Below are positions 36,857 through 47,441 of a stretch of DNA of 64,000 bases, one piece after another. Made by a program: the position numbers and the translations under genes. Source of the DNA: Billgrantia montanilacus (GTDB taxonomy: Bacteria > Pseudomonadota > Gammaproteobacteria > Pseudomonadales > Halomonadaceae); assembly GCF_003336675.1 (NCBI RefSeq), contig NZ_QPII01000006.1, forward strand, positions 62,001-126,000, written 5' to 3'. Numbering within the stretch: the stretch's first letter is position 1; every line of letters begins with the position of its first letter. Below the pieces are notes generated by a model. That model searched no databases and was not told the origin of the DNA. It worked only from the letters and a program-made list of their open reading frames with translations.

Positions 36857-37091
36857 GAGACCCCCTTGATCTTCGAAGCCTGGTTACAGGCAAATGATGC
36901 AATGGTCGACACCTTAACCGGATGTTTCCATATTCGCCATTGGTCTAACATCGAAGTCAGTGGAGGATTTTTACAACAGTCGTCCCTTTTGCCGCGTTTT
37001 TGTAGTGAACACCGAAAAAGCCACGCCTTGCCCGAGACGCCACCAGCCCCGACAATGGGTATCGTCCCCGTACACGGAAGCCGCTTTCGCC

Positions 37092-37925
37092 ATGTCCCGT
37101 ACCGCCTTCTTCATTTCCGACGGCACCGGCATCACCGCCGAAAGCCTCGGCCGCAGCCTGCTGGCCCAGTTCGAGAACGTCGATCTGCGCATGCTCACCA
37201 AGCCCTATATCGACACCGTCGACAAGGCGCGCACCCTGGTCGAGATCATCGAAGCCACGGCGGTACGCGACGGTGAGCAACCGATCATCATCGACACCAT
37301 CGTCGACGAGGGCATTCGCGACGTGATACGTGGCGCCACGGGGTTCAAGGTCGATATCTTCTCGACCTTCCTCAAGCCGCTTGAGCAGGAGCTGGGGACA
37401 CACTCCAGCTACAGCGTCGGTCGCACCCACTCCATCGGCAAGGACGAGGTGTACATGGACCGCATCCATTCGGTCCATTTCGCCCTGGACAACGACGACG
37501 GCGCCCGCACCCACCAGTACGACCAGGCCGACGTGATCCTGGTTGGGGTCTCCCGCTGCGGCAAGACACCCACCTCGCTCTACCTTGCCCTGCAGTTCGG
37601 CATCCGCGCTGCCAACTATCCGCTCACCGAGGACGACCTCGATGAAGATGGCACGCTCAAGCTGCCCAAGGCACTGGCGGCCCATCGACACAAGCTGTTC
37701 GGGCTGACCATCGACCCACGGCGACTGACGGCGATACGCCACGAGCGCCGGCCCAACAGTCGCTACAGCTCGCTGGACCAGTGCGCCCAGGAAGTCGAAC
37801 AGGCCGAAGGGCTCTATCGCCAGATGCATATTCCGTTCATCGATACCACGCGCTTCTCGATCGAGGAGATCTCTACTCGCATGATCGCCGAGACAGGATT
37901 GAGTCGGCGGTTCTCCCCGCGCTAG
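37092..37925 (+). CDS. ppsR: PEP synthase regulatory kinase/pyrophosphorylase PpsR
   Basis: DUF299 protein that inactivates PpsA by ADP-dependent phosphorylation of the active-site threonine and reverses this by pyrophosphorylysis. The 277-residue protein opens [19 protein letters not shown] and carries the P-loop [11 protein letters not shown] near residue 150. The ATG at 37092 gives the canonical N-terminus. It is divergent from ppsA, the usual arrangement. A DUF3750 gene follows after 3 bases. Confidence 0.95.
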   Translation: MSRTAFFISDGTGITAESLGRSLLAQFENVDLRMLTKPYIDTVDKARTLVEIIEATAVRDGEQPIIIDTIVDEGIRDVIRGATGFKVDIFSTFLKPLEQELGTHSSYSVGRTHSIGKDEVYMDRIHSVHFALDNDDGARTHQYDQADVILVGVSRCGKTPTSLYLALQFGIRAANYPLTEDDLDEDGTLKLPKALAAHRHKLFGLTIDPRRLTAIRHERRPNSRYSSLDQCAQEVEQAEGLYRQMHIPFIDTTRFSIEEISTRMIAETGLSRRFSPR

Positions 37926-37928
37926 CCA

Positions 37929-38705
37929 ATGAAATGGCTGCTCGCATTCGTGATGGTGGTTGCGCTCTTCGGCGGCGGGCCCCTTTACGTGTGGTGGCTC
38001 GGCGATATCGATACCCGCGGCGACTGGCGTAACGCTGATCGAGCCAGCGCCGGGCTGGCCCCCGAGCTGGCGCGCACCCCCGAGGCCGTGGTGCAGGTCT
38101 ACTCCGCGCGAGCCTTCAATTGGCGAGGCATCTTCGCCGTGCATGCCTGGATCGTGACCAAGCCGCAGGGGGCTTCGCAGTACACCATTCATCAGGTAAC
38201 CCGTTGGGGGCGCCCCACCCTCTCATCCCGCTCGGGAACACCCGACCGCGCATGGTTCGGCAGTGCGCCCAGCGTCCATGCCACGTTATGCGGCGCCGCG
38301 GCTGAACTCGCCATCGAACAGATCGAGGCGGCCCTGCCGACATACCCCTATATGGACCGCTATCGCGCCTGGCCAGGCCCCAACAGCAACACGTTCGTCG
38401 CCTGGCTGATTCGGGAAGTACCGGCGCTGGATGCCGCCCTGCCCTCCACCGCCGTGGGCAAGGATTACCTGGGTCGCCAGATTGTGGTACGCAGCCCAAG
38501 CGGCACCGGAATGCAGGTTTCACTGGGCGGGTACCTCGGCGGAACCATAGGTATCGAGGAAGGCTTGGAAGTGCATCTGGGCGGGCTGGTGGTCGGCATC
38601 GACCCCCGCGCCCTGGGCATCAAACTGCCCGGGGTCGGCACGCTGGGGTTGTGGGGCAGGCAGGAAACCACTGGCCCGGTCGAATGCCCGCGGGAGGGAG
38701 GATAA
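37929..38705 (+). CDS. DUF3750 domain protein
   Basis: A 258-residue protein with one N-terminal hydrophobic segment (LLAFVMVVALFGGGPLYVWW), so membrane-anchored or secreted. The conserved YPYMDRYRAWPGPNSNTFVA (residues ~138-157) and an Asn/His-rich core are the family signature and suggest a hydrolase-like fold, but no activity is known. The start is 3 bases after the ppsR stop, so it is co-transcribed. Confidence 0.85.
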   Translation: MKWLLAFVMVVALFGGGPLYVWWLGDIDTRGDWRNADRASAGLAPELARTPEAVVQVYSARAFNWRGIFAVHAWIVTKPQGASQYTIHQVTRWGRPTLSSRSGTPDRAWFGSAPSVHATLCGAAAELAIEQIEAALPTYPYMDRYRAWPGPNSNTFVAWLIREVPALDAALPSTAVGKDYLGRQIVVRSPSGTGMQVSLGGYLGGTIGIEEGLEVHLGGLVVGIDPRALGIKLPGVGTLGLWGRQETTGPVECPREGG

Positions 38706-38752
38706 GTCAGCGCGGCAACAGCGATCCTCTTCACCAAAGGGGCGATAAGAAT

Positions 38753-39518
38753 TTGTAGGAGGAAGCTTTAGCTCACGACTGGAGGCCGAAGGACTCCCTG
38801 CGGTGTTGCCGATGCTGACAATCACTGCCAACGACAGCAGCCTCCGCCAAGGCGCCTGCCGGCGCCAGTCGCGACGAGGAGCGGCGCTCCAACAGCGATT
38901 CTCCTCACCAAAGGGGCGATAAGAATTTGTAGGAGGAAGCTTTAGCTCACGACTGGAGGCCGAAGGACTCCCTGCGGTGTTGCCGATGCTGACAATCACT
39001 GCCAACGACAGCAGCCTCCGCCAAGGCGCCTGCCGGCGCCAGTCGCGACGCGGAGCGGCGCTCCAACAGCGATTCTCCTCACCAAGGGGCGATAAGAATT
39101 TGTAGGAGGAAGCTTTAGCTCACGACTGGAGGCCGAAGGACTCCCGGCGGTGTTGCCAATGCTGGCGAGCGCTGCCAACGGCGGCAGCCCCCGCCAAGGC
39201 GCCTGCCGGCGCCAGTCGCGACGCGGAGCGGCGCTCCAACAGCGATCCTCTTCACCAACGGTGCCACACCGCTGTAGGAGCATCTTTAGATCCGGTCCGA
39301 CGCATCGGCGACTGGAGGCCGAAGGACTCCCGGCGGTGTTGCCAATGCTGACGAACACTGACAACAACGGCAGCCTCCGCCGAGGCGCCTGCCGGCGCCA
39401 GTCGCGATGGAAACCAGCGCTCCAACAATGATTCTCTCCACCAACGGGACCACCCCGTTGTAGGAGGAAGCTTCAGCTCACGACTGGAGGCCGAAGGACT
39501 CCCCGGCGGTGTTGCCCA
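38753..39518. repeat. REP/BIME cluster F (tandem ~174-bp array)
   Basis: Nine REP cores. Three nearly identical units begin at 38755, 38929 and 39102 (periods 174 and 173) with GTAGGAGGAAGCTTTAGCTC. Each contains a forward REP (ACGACTGGAGGCC), a ~45-base spacer and a reverse REP (GGCGCCAGTCGCGACG). Each unit ends with CTCACCAA(A)GGGGCGAT. A fourth, more diverged unit carries the GGTCCGACGCATCGG insert, and a forward half-unit closes the array near the CoA-transferase 3' end. Confidence 0.93.
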
Positions 39519-39523
39519 ATCCC

Positions 39524-40744
39524 TCAACGCACCACACCTTCCCGCTTCAGCCTAGCGATATCGTCGGGCGAGAGTCCCATCTCGGTGAGTATCGTGTCGC
39601 TGTCCTGGCCGAGCCGGGGTGGCGCCACGTCGCTGGTGGCGTGCTGGCCGTCGAAGCGCAGCGGGTTGCTCACCTGAGGCACGTCGAGCTCGCCACGCTT
39701 CAGGGTGCGTTGCATTCCCCGATGACGAACCTGCGGGTCGTCGAAGACTTCGCTGATGGTGTTGATGGGCCCGGCGGGAATGCCGCGGGCTTCCAGTTCG
39801 GCCAGCCAGTCGTCACGGGTCCGGGTGCGGAAGATCGCCTGGATCAATGGCACCAGTTGGTCGCGGTTCCCCACCCGGGCCTCGTTGGTGGCATAGGCGG
39901 GATCCACCGCCCACTCCGGATGACCGAACAGTTCCGCCAGCCTGGCAAACTGGCTGTCGTTGCCCACGGTGAGCACCAGGTAGCCATCGGCGCAGGCGAA
40001 GGCCTGGTAGGGAACGATGTTGGGGTGGGCATTGCCATGGCGCTGGGGCGACTGGCCGCTGACCAGCGCATTGAGTGACTGGTTGGCCAGTGCAGCCACC
40101 TGTACGTCGAGCAGAGCCACGTCCACATGCCGACCCAGCCCGGTACGCTCCCGCTCATGCAGCGCTGCCAGCACGCCGATGGTGGCATAGAGCCCGGTCG
40201 TGACGTCGGTGATCGCCACTCCGGTCTTCATGGGCATGCCGTCCGGCTCGCCGCCGATGCTCATCAGCCCGCCCATGGCCTGGATCATGAAATCGTAGCC
40301 GGCGCGGTGGGCATAGGGTCCATCCTGGCCGAAACCGGTGATGGAACAGCCGATCAGCCTGGGATTCAACTCATGCAGGCTGGCGTAGTCGAGACCATAC
40401 TTGGCCAGCCCACCCACCTTGAAGTTCTCCAGCACGATATCGGCGCCCGTCGCCAGCTGGCGAATCAGCGCCTGGCCATTCTCGGTGGCAATATCCACCG
40501 CCAGCGACTGCTTGCCGCGATTGGCGCAGAGGAAATAGGCGGCCACCCGCTCGGGTTCGTCGCCGCCCGCCTCCAGGTCTTCACCGAGCCAGGGCGGGCC
40601 CCAGCCGCGAGTGTCGTCGCCGCGCTCGGGATGTTCGATCTTGATCACGCGTGCGCCAAGGTCGGCGAGCAGCTGGCCGGCCCAGGGGCCAGCCAGCACG
40701 CGCGACATATCCAGCACCACGATACCGTCAAGCGGTCCGCTCAT
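39524..40744 (-). CDS. CaiB/BaiF family CoA-transferase (probable glutarate CoA-transferase)
   Basis: A 406-residue class III CoA-transferase: GIVVLDMSRVLAGPWAGQLL at the N-terminus, then YDFMIQAMGGLMSIGG and GVAITDVTTGLYA. Asp169 or its neighbour would be the catalytic carboxylate, by family analogy. It lies 16 bases after the glutaryl-CoA dehydrogenase gene in the same direction, the order known in Pseudomonas. Transfer of CoA from succinyl-CoA to glutarate is therefore likely, from lysine breakdown. The donor and acceptor cannot be read from sequence alone. Confidence 0.88.
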   Translation of the reverse strand: MSGPLDGIVVLDMSRVLAGPWAGQLLADLGARVIKIEHPERGDDTRGWGPPWLGEDLEAGGDEPERVAAYFLCANRGKQSLAVDIATENGQALIRQLATGADIVLENFKVGGLAKYGLDYASLHELNPRLIGCSITGFGQDGPYAHRAGYDFMIQAMGGLMSIGGEPDGMPMKTGVAITDVTTGLYATIGVLAALHERERTGLGRHVDVALLDVQVAALANQSLNALVSGQSPQRHGNAHPNIVPYQAFACADGYLVLTVGNDSQFARLAELFGHPEWAVDPAYATNEARVGNRDQLVPLIQAIFRTRTRDDWLAELEARGIPAGPINTISEVFDDPQVRHRGMQRTLKRGELDVPQVSNPLRFDGQHATSDVAPPRLGQDSDTILTEMGLSPDDIARLKREGVVR

Positions 40745-40760
40745 GCTTGCTCCTCGCGTA

Positions 40761-41942
<1,182 letters not shown>

Positions 41943-42059
41943 TGGAGGCTCTCCGTGATAAATATCTACATTTTCATAGAATGTAGACCATGCAGACCTC
42001 CCTGCCAACCCCTGCGTCGCTATTTTTCTGTATTGCCCCCTGCGTGACTACGGCCTCGA

Positions 42060-43454
42060 CTAGCCTGGAGCCGGCATCTGCGGCGCGCGCTCTTGAAGAC
42101 GACGGTGAATGAGTCGCCAGGCCACCAGGCCGACCAGTACGTTGGCAGTGAACATGCCGATGAAGATGCCGGTGGGCCCCGCCAAGACACCACCGAGCCA
42201 GGCCAGCGGCACGGTCAACACGAAGAGTCGAATGATCGACAGCCGCATGGCACGGCCGGGCTCATGCAGGGCGTTGAGTGATGAGACGGCGAGGATGACC
42301 ACACCCTGGGCTCCCAGCCCCAACGGCACCCACCACAGGAAGGCCCGGAGGACCTCGGCCATCGCCTGGCTATCGGCATAGCTGCCTACCAGCCAGGGCG
42401 CCAGCAGTTGCAACAGCACCCAGATCGCAAACTGCCAGGCGATCACGAAACCGAAGCAACCGAAGATGGCGCGTCTTACGCGGTCGTGCTGCGCGGCGCC
42501 GATGTTCTGGCTGACCAGTGGCGGCAGCGTCATGGAGAGTGCCAGAACGGCGATCTGAACGAAGGCATCGATACGCGTACCGACCCCAAAGCCCGCCACC
42601 GCATGGTGACCGTGGTCGGCGACGATACGCGTCACCAGGGCGAGCGCCAGTGGCGTAAAAACGCTGGTGATGGCAGCAGGAACGGCTATCCGCGACAGCT
42701 CATGCCAGGAAGCCAGCATGTCCGCCAGGGGCAGCTGCCGGAAGTCGAGACAATCTCGCAGTTCGCGCTGAAAGAAGAGTGCCGCGGTCATCAACCCCCA
42801 GCTGAGCACGGTGGCAAGAGCCGCCCCCTGTACGCCCAGTTCGGGAAAAGGGCCCACGCCGAAGATCAACAGCCAGTCGAGCAGCCCATTGAGCAGGGCC
42901 GCCAGCCCCATCATCAGCCCGGGGATCAGGGTATTGCCCTGTGCTCTCAGCACGCTGTTGAGCACTCGGGGCACGATCACTGCCGCGGCTCCCAGGTACC
43001 AGATGCCCATGTAGTCGCGCACATGGGGCATGAGTGCCTCATCGGCACCCAGCAGCCGGAACAGCGGGTCGATTGTCGCCAAGCCCAGCGCGGTCAGGAC
43101 AAGGCCAACGATAAGCGCGAGCAGCGCCGCATCGGTGGCACGCCGGCGCACCGTGGCGAGATCCCCCTGCCCCAGCCTTCTGGCAACGACAGCCGAGGTG
43201 CCTATCCCCAGCCCGATCGCCAGGCTGATCACCGCGAAGACAACCGGAAAGGTGAAGGAGACCGCCGCCAGCGGCTCGGTGCCCAGCCGGGCGATGAACC
43301 AGGAGTCCACCAGGTTGAAGCTGAGCATGGCGATCATGCCGCCGACAACTGGCAGGCTCTTGCGCAGCAGGGTCGCCGCAATAGGCCCTTCGAGAAGTTC
43401 GCGGCGAACGGGACGGCGGGATGGCCGATCAGTGGATGGCGATGAAAGCGTCAT
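42060..43454 (-). CDS. MATE family efflux transporter
   Basis: A 464-residue inner-membrane antiporter with about twelve transmembrane segments in two related halves (VVGGMIAMLSFNLVDSWFIA near residue 37 and the second half from ~residue 240). FNLVDSWFIARLGTEPLAAV is the classic MATE opening. Substrate and coupling ion cannot be read. The ATG at 43454 is used; the extra 40 codons upstream in frame come from REP cluster G and are not protein. Confidence 0.93.
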   Translation of the reverse strand: MTLSSPSTDRPSRRPVRRELLEGPIAATLLRKSLPVVGGMIAMLSFNLVDSWFIARLGTEPLAAVSFTFPVVFAVISLAIGLGIGTSAVVARRLGQGDLATVRRRATDAALLALIVGLVLTALGLATIDPLFRLLGADEALMPHVRDYMGIWYLGAAAVIVPRVLNSVLRAQGNTLIPGLMMGLAALLNGLLDWLLIFGVGPFPELGVQGAALATVLSWGLMTAALFFQRELRDCLDFRQLPLADMLASWHELSRIAVPAAITSVFTPLALALVTRIVADHGHHAVAGFGVGTRIDAFVQIAVLALSMTLPPLVSQNIGAAQHDRVRRAIFGCFGFVIAWQFAIWVLLQLLAPWLVGSYADSQAMAEVLRAFLWWVPLGLGAQGVVILAVSSLNALHEPGRAMRLSIIRLFVLTVPLAWLGGVLAGPTGIFIGMFTANVLVGLVAWRLIHRRLQERAPQMPAPG

Positions 43455-43513
43455 GAAGCCTCGAATACATGAAACAGGCACACGATTGTGCCCGCTTCCT
43501 GACGACGTGCCAA

Positions 43514-43838
43514 AGGGAGCCTCCGCCAAGGCGCCTGGCGGCGCCAGTCGCGACGCAAAGCGGCGCTCCAACAAGGTCGGCAGTTATCACCCTGTTGGAG
43601 GAAGCTTCAACTCACGACTGGAGGCCGAAGGCCTCCCGGCGGGGTTGCCGGTGTTGGCGACCACCACCAACGGTGGCGGCCTCCGCCAAGGCGCCTATCG
43701 GCGCCAGTCGCGATGGGAACCAGCGCTCCAACAGCGATTCTCTCCACCAACGCGACCCGCACCGCTGTTTGAGCATCGTTAGATCCGGTCCGACGCATCG
43801 GCGACTGGAGGCGAAAGCCTCCCGGCGAGGTTGCCAAC
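43514..43838. repeat. REP/BIME cluster G
   Basis: Four cores: a lone reverse element just upstream of the MATE start (GGCGCCAGTCGCGACGC), a forward-reverse pair, and a degenerate forward element with the GGTCCGACGCATCGG insert that ends at the mmsB 3' flank. It lies between two leftward genes. Confidence 0.9.
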
Positions 43839-43869
43839 GTTGCTGCCATCACCGGCGGGGTTGCCCCTT

Positions 43870-44772
43870 TCACTCCTCCTCGCCGGCGCGGAAGAGTTTC
43901 TGGATGCTGGAGAAGTCCTTGCCACCGTTACCCTGGGACGCGTGAAGGGCAAAGAGATTGCGTGCCTGGGAGCCCATCGGCACCGTTGCCTTGCTCTCCA
44001 AGGCCAGTTCCCAGGCGAGGCCGAGGTCCTTGGCCATCAGGTCGGTCAGGAAGCCGCCCTGGTAGTCACGGGACGCCGCCGAGCCCTGCATCACACCGGG
44101 CCAGGGGTTGTAGACGTTCAGCGCCCAGTTGCCGCCGCTGCTCTGCTTCATGATCTCCGAGAGCACAGCCGGGTCGAGGCCGTTCTTCACGCCCAGCGCC
44201 AGGGCTTCGGCGGTGCCGCTCATCAGTATTCCCAGCAGCATGTTGTTGCAGATCTTCGCTACCTGACCCGAGCCGACTTCGCCTGCGTGGAAGATGTTCT
44301 TGCCCATGCCTTCCAGCACCGGCCTTGCCTGCTCGAACCCCGCTTCGGTGCCGCCGACGATGAAGGTCAGGGTACCGGCCTGGGCACCGCCCACACCGCC
44401 CGAGACGGGGGCATCGAGATAGGTCAGGCCACGCTCGGCAGCAGCGGCGCCGACGAAGCGGGCGTCCTCCGGCGAGATGGTCGAGGCGTCGATGATCAGC
44501 GGCTTACCTTCCATGGCATCGAACAAGCCCGGCGCCGTGTCACGGCCGAGATAGAGTCGTCTTACATGCTGGCCAGCGGGCAGCATCGAAATGACGACCT
44601 CCGCACCACTGGTAGCGCTCTGGGCGCTGGCGCAGGCGTAGGCACCGGCCTTTTCCAGGCTCTTCATGGCTGCATCCACCAGGTCGAAGACGCTGACCTC
44701 GTGGCCGGCCTTGACCAGGTTGGCGGCCATCGGCGCACCCATGTTACCCAGTCCGATAAAGGCGATTTTCAT
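43870..44772 (-). CDS. mmsB: 3-hydroxyisobutyrate dehydrogenase
   Basis: NAD-dependent oxidation of 3-hydroxyisobutyrate to methylmalonate semialdehyde in valine catabolism. The 300-residue protein has the Rossmann start FIGLGNMGAPMAANLVKAGH and the substrate loop DAPVSGGVGGAQAGTLTF. The catalytic Lys is in GSGQVAKICNNML (~residue 170). It follows the hydrolase gene by 57 bases in the leftward valine cluster. The usual partner mmsA is not in the window. Confidence 0.94.
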   Translation of the reverse strand: MKIAFIGLGNMGAPMAANLVKAGHEVSVFDLVDAAMKSLEKAGAYACASAQSATSGAEVVISMLPAGQHVRRLYLGRDTAPGLFDAMEGKPLIIDASTISPEDARFVGAAAAERGLTYLDAPVSGGVGGAQAGTLTFIVGGTEAGFEQARPVLEGMGKNIFHAGEVGSGQVAKICNNMLLGILMSGTAEALALGVKNGLDPAVLSEIMKQSSGGNWALNVYNPWPGVMQGSAASRDYQGGFLTDLMAKDLGLAWELALESKATVPMGSQARNLFALHASQGNGGKDFSSIQKLFRAGEEE

Positions 44773-44829
44773 GCAAGTCGCTCCTGAGAGTCATTGTTGA
44801 TTGTTGGTTCCAGCCGGTAGACCGAGCGT

Positions 44830-45984
44830 TCAATTTACGCGCTCGCCGGTTCCAAGGTCACGCAACGGATGGTCCTCGCTGCTCCAGAGGGGCACCATCA
44901 GGGCATCCAGGTCGTTCTGCGGCACGCTGTCGACATCGACGTGCTGCCACTGGGGGTTCTTGTCCTTGTCGACCAGCAGCGCGCGCACGCCCTCGGCGAC
45001 ATCCCCCCGCCGACAGCACTGCACCGACAGGTTCAGCTCATCGCGGAAGGCGTCGGCCAGGCTGGTATGACGATGGCGATCCAGCATCAGCCAGACCAGA
45101 TGCGCGCTCAGCGGGCTGCCGGCCTCGAGCCGCGCGCGGTTGGCCGCAAGCCAGGCATCGTCTCGGCCATCGCGAAGAATTCGCTTCACCGCAGTGGGGG
45201 CATCGACCTGCCCGACCACGCTCTGGATGTGGTCGAGCTGCGGCCCTACCTGAGGCTGGGGCGCCTGGGAGCGATCCTCCATCTCATCGACCACCGCTTG
45301 CACACCTGAACGCAGGTCCCGCGGAGTGCGCTCGCCGTAGTCGGCTTCGCCCAGGGCTTCGAGCAGGGTTTCCCGCCGCTCGCGGGGAACGATGTGGTCC
45401 GCCATGCCCAGGTCCAGCGCGTCCCGGGCGTTCAACTGGGCGCCAGTGATGCCCAGGTAGGCGCCGACACCAGGGGGCATTCGATTGAGGAACCAGCTGG
45501 CGCCGATATCGGGATAGAGACCGATGGTGATCTCCGGCATGGCGATGCGCGTGGTTTCGGTCACGATCCTGTGCGAGGCGCCCGCCATCAGGCCCAGGCC
45601 GCCGCCCATGATGATGCCGTCGCCCCAGAGCAGGATCGGCTTGGGATAGGTGTGGATCCGGTAGTCGAGCCGATATTCCGTGGTGAAGTAGGTTTCGGCG
45701 AAGACGCTGTCGCGGCCTGACCCACGGTTCTCGCCCTCTTCGGTCATGGAGCGATACAGTGCCACCACATCGCCGCCGGCACAGAAGGCTTTCTCCCCCG
45801 CCCCTTCGAGCCATACTGCCACGATGCTGCGATCCACCGCCCAGGCGTCGAGCTTGGCCATGAGCTGCTGCGCCATTGTCAGCGTCAGGGCATTGAGCGA
45901 TTTCGGCGCATTGAGCGTGGCCACGCCGATCCGCCCACCATCCCGGGTGGGACGTTCGTCAAAGATGACCGCAAGTTCCGTCAT
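44830..45984 (-). CDS. 3-hydroxyisobutyryl-CoA hydrolase (enoyl-CoA hydratase/isomerase fold)
   Basis: A 384-residue crotonase-superfamily protein. GAGEKAFCAGGDVVALYRS and LLWGDGIIMGGGLGLMAGA form the oxyanion hole; ITIGLYPDIGASWFLNRMPG-type residues and the C-terminal extension separate 3-hydroxyisobutyryl-CoA hydrolases from ordinary enoyl-CoA hydratases. Position between an acyl-CoA dehydrogenase and mmsB supports the valine-pathway step that releases CoA. AGGAG lies nine bases before the ATG. Confidence 0.9.
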   Translation of the reverse strand: MTELAVIFDERPTRDGGRIGVATLNAPKSLNALTLTMAQQLMAKLDAWAVDRSIVAVWLEGAGEKAFCAGGDVVALYRSMTEEGENRGSGRDSVFAETYFTTEYRLDYRIHTYPKPILLWGDGIIMGGGLGLMAGASHRIVTETTRIAMPEITIGLYPDIGASWFLNRMPPGVGAYLGITGAQLNARDALDLGMADHIVPRERRETLLEALGEADYGERTPRDLRSGVQAVVDEMEDRSQAPQPQVGPQLDHIQSVVGQVDAPTAVKRILRDGRDDAWLAANRARLEAGSPLSAHLVWLMLDRHRHTSLADAFRDELNLSVQCCRRGDVAEGVRALLVDKDKNPQWQHVDVDSVPQNDLDALMVPLWSSEDHPLRDLGTGERVN

Positions 45985-46015
45985 GCAACTGTTCTCCTGG
46001 TTGAAATGGGTGGTG

Positions 46016-47182
46016 TTACTGCAAGGCCTCTATCACACCATCCGCCAGCAGTCGGCGGGCCACGATGACACGCATGATCTCGTTGGTGCCCTCGAGAATC
46101 TGGTGCACACGGGTATCGCGTACCATGCGCTCCAGCGGGAACTCCCTGAGATAACCGTAACCGCCGTGGAGCTGGAGGGCATCGTTGCAGACATTGAAGC
46201 CCATGTCGGTGGCAAACCGCTTGGCCATGGCGCAATGGGCGGTGGCGTCGGGGTCGTTGTTGTCGAGCCGCCATGCCGCCTGGCGAACCATCAGCCTGGC
46301 CGCCATCAATTCGGTAGCCATGTCGGCAAGCTTGAACTGTAGCGCCTGGAAACTCGACAGCTCGCGACCGAACTGCTTGCGATCGGCCATGTAATTGCGC
46401 GACAGGGTCAGCGCATGCTGTGCGGCACCCAGCGAACAGCTGGCAATATTGAGCCTTCCTCCGTCAAGCCCCTTCATGGCCAGCTTGAAGCCCTCGCCTT
46501 CATCACCCAGGCGATTGCCGACCGGCACACGAACGCCATCGAAACTGACCAGCCGTGTCGGCTGGCTTTTCCACCCCATCTTCTCTTCATTCTTGCCGTA
46601 TTCGATGCCTGCCGCATCGGCCGGCACCAGGATCGCGGAAACCCCGCTCGCCCCGCTGTCGGGACCGCCGGTGCGCGCCATGACGATGAGGACATCGTTG
46701 GCCCCGGCCCCCGAGATGAACATCTTGGAACCGCTGATGACGTAGTCATCACCGTCCCGTACGGCCTTGGTGCGGAGACTGGCTGCATCGGAGCCGGAGC
46801 CGGGCTCGGTGAGGCAGTAGCAGCCCAGGCACTCGCCGCTCACCAGCCGCTCTACCCACGTTTTGCGCAATGCCTCGCTGCCCCAACTGGCCACCATCCA
46901 GGCCACCATGTTGTGAATGGTAAGATAGGCGGTAGTCGAGATGCAGCCTTGGGAGAGCTGCTCGAAGATCAGCGAGGCATCCAGGCGAGACAGACCCAGC
47001 CCACCTCGCTCTTCGGGGATGTAGATGCCGAGGAACCCAGCCTCGCCGGCGCGGCGAATCACCTCGACCGGGAAATGCGAGGTGGCGTCCCACTCAGCGG
47101 CGTGGTCGGCCAACTCGGCTCTGCTGAAGTCGGCGGCCGCCTGAACGAGCGCCTTCTGGTCATCGGTCAGGGAGAAGTCCAT
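46016..47182 (-). CDS. Acyl-CoA dehydrogenase, probable isobutyryl-CoA dehydrogenase
   Basis: A 388-residue flavoprotein: MDFSLTDDQKALVQAAADF at the N-terminus, CYCLTEPGSGSDAASL in the middle and the base-containing QILEGTNEIMRVIVARRLL at the C-terminus. Its place directly upstream of 3-hydroxyisobutyryl-CoA hydrolase and mmsB points to isobutyryl-CoA. Substrate specificity is inference from context. I start at ATG 47182 with GAGG seven bases upstream. It is divergent from the LiuR-like gene. Confidence 0.9.
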   Translation of the reverse strand: MDFSLTDDQKALVQAAADFSRAELADHAAEWDATSHFPVEVIRRAGEAGFLGIYIPEERGGLGLSRLDASLIFEQLSQGCISTTAYLTIHNMVAWMVASWGSEALRKTWVERLVSGECLGCYCLTEPGSGSDAASLRTKAVRDGDDYVISGSKMFISGAGANDVLIVMARTGGPDSGASGVSAILVPADAAGIEYGKNEEKMGWKSQPTRLVSFDGVRVPVGNRLGDEGEGFKLAMKGLDGGRLNIASCSLGAAQHALTLSRNYMADRKQFGRELSSFQALQFKLADMATELMAARLMVRQAAWRLDNNDPDATAHCAMAKRFATDMGFNVCNDALQLHGGYGYLREFPLERMVRDTRVHQILEGTNEIMRVIVARRLLADGVIEALQ

Positions 47183-47307
47183 CGGGGTATCCTCATGTAT
47201 CGACTGAATGGTTCGACCGAGATGTTCGATCCAGTAGTGGTAGCTGACCGGTTGCCGGATTGCCATAGGCCATGCGAGACCTTATCCAGCAGCCGAATGG
47301 CAACCAA

Positions 47308-47323
47308 CCTAGCACTTGCTAGG
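47308..47323. promoter_or_regulatory. Perfect inverted repeat in the divergent acyl-CoA dehydrogenase/LiuR-like gap
   Basis: CCTAGCA-CT-TGCTAGG, 7-bp arms with a 2-base centre. It lies ~125 bases upstream of the acyl-CoA dehydrogenase start. The small spacer suits an operator for a dimeric regulator rather than a terminator, but no regulator can be named. Confidence 0.45.
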
Positions 47324-47356
47324 TTTTATCGCACACATCCCTTGGTCTACAAGCAC

Positions 47357-47374
47357 TTTACGTTAACGTCAACG
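47357..47374. promoter_or_regulatory. Candidate LiuR-type (MerR) operator
   Basis: TTTACGTTAACGTCAACG, containing the perfect 10-base palindrome ACGTTAACGT at 47360-47369. LiuR sites in gammaproteobacteria have a TTTACGT...ACGT character. It sits 68 bases upstream of the regulator's ATG and is well placed for autoregulation. The match is from memory of the motif, not a matrix search. Confidence 0.5.
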
Positions 47375-47441
47375 TCGTCTAGTGTTGCGAATACGTGGAG
47401 GGAAACCGCTAGACGGCCCACCAAACACAGGAAAGGTAGCA

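Noticed and set aside
36957..38192. Minus-strand open frame of ~410 codons across ppsR
   Set aside because: Opposite to PpsR and the DUF3750 gene, both well supported; no recognisable domain.
38753..39518. Regular repeats that could suggest a CRISPR array
   Set aside because: Unit length ~174 bases, repeats themselves are palindromic pairs, spacers are near-identical between units, and no cas genes are present.
42008..43574. Longer N-termini for gcdH and the MATE gene
   Set aside because: The extra codons are leader or REP sequence without homology, and internal ATGs have proper spacing or match family N-termini.
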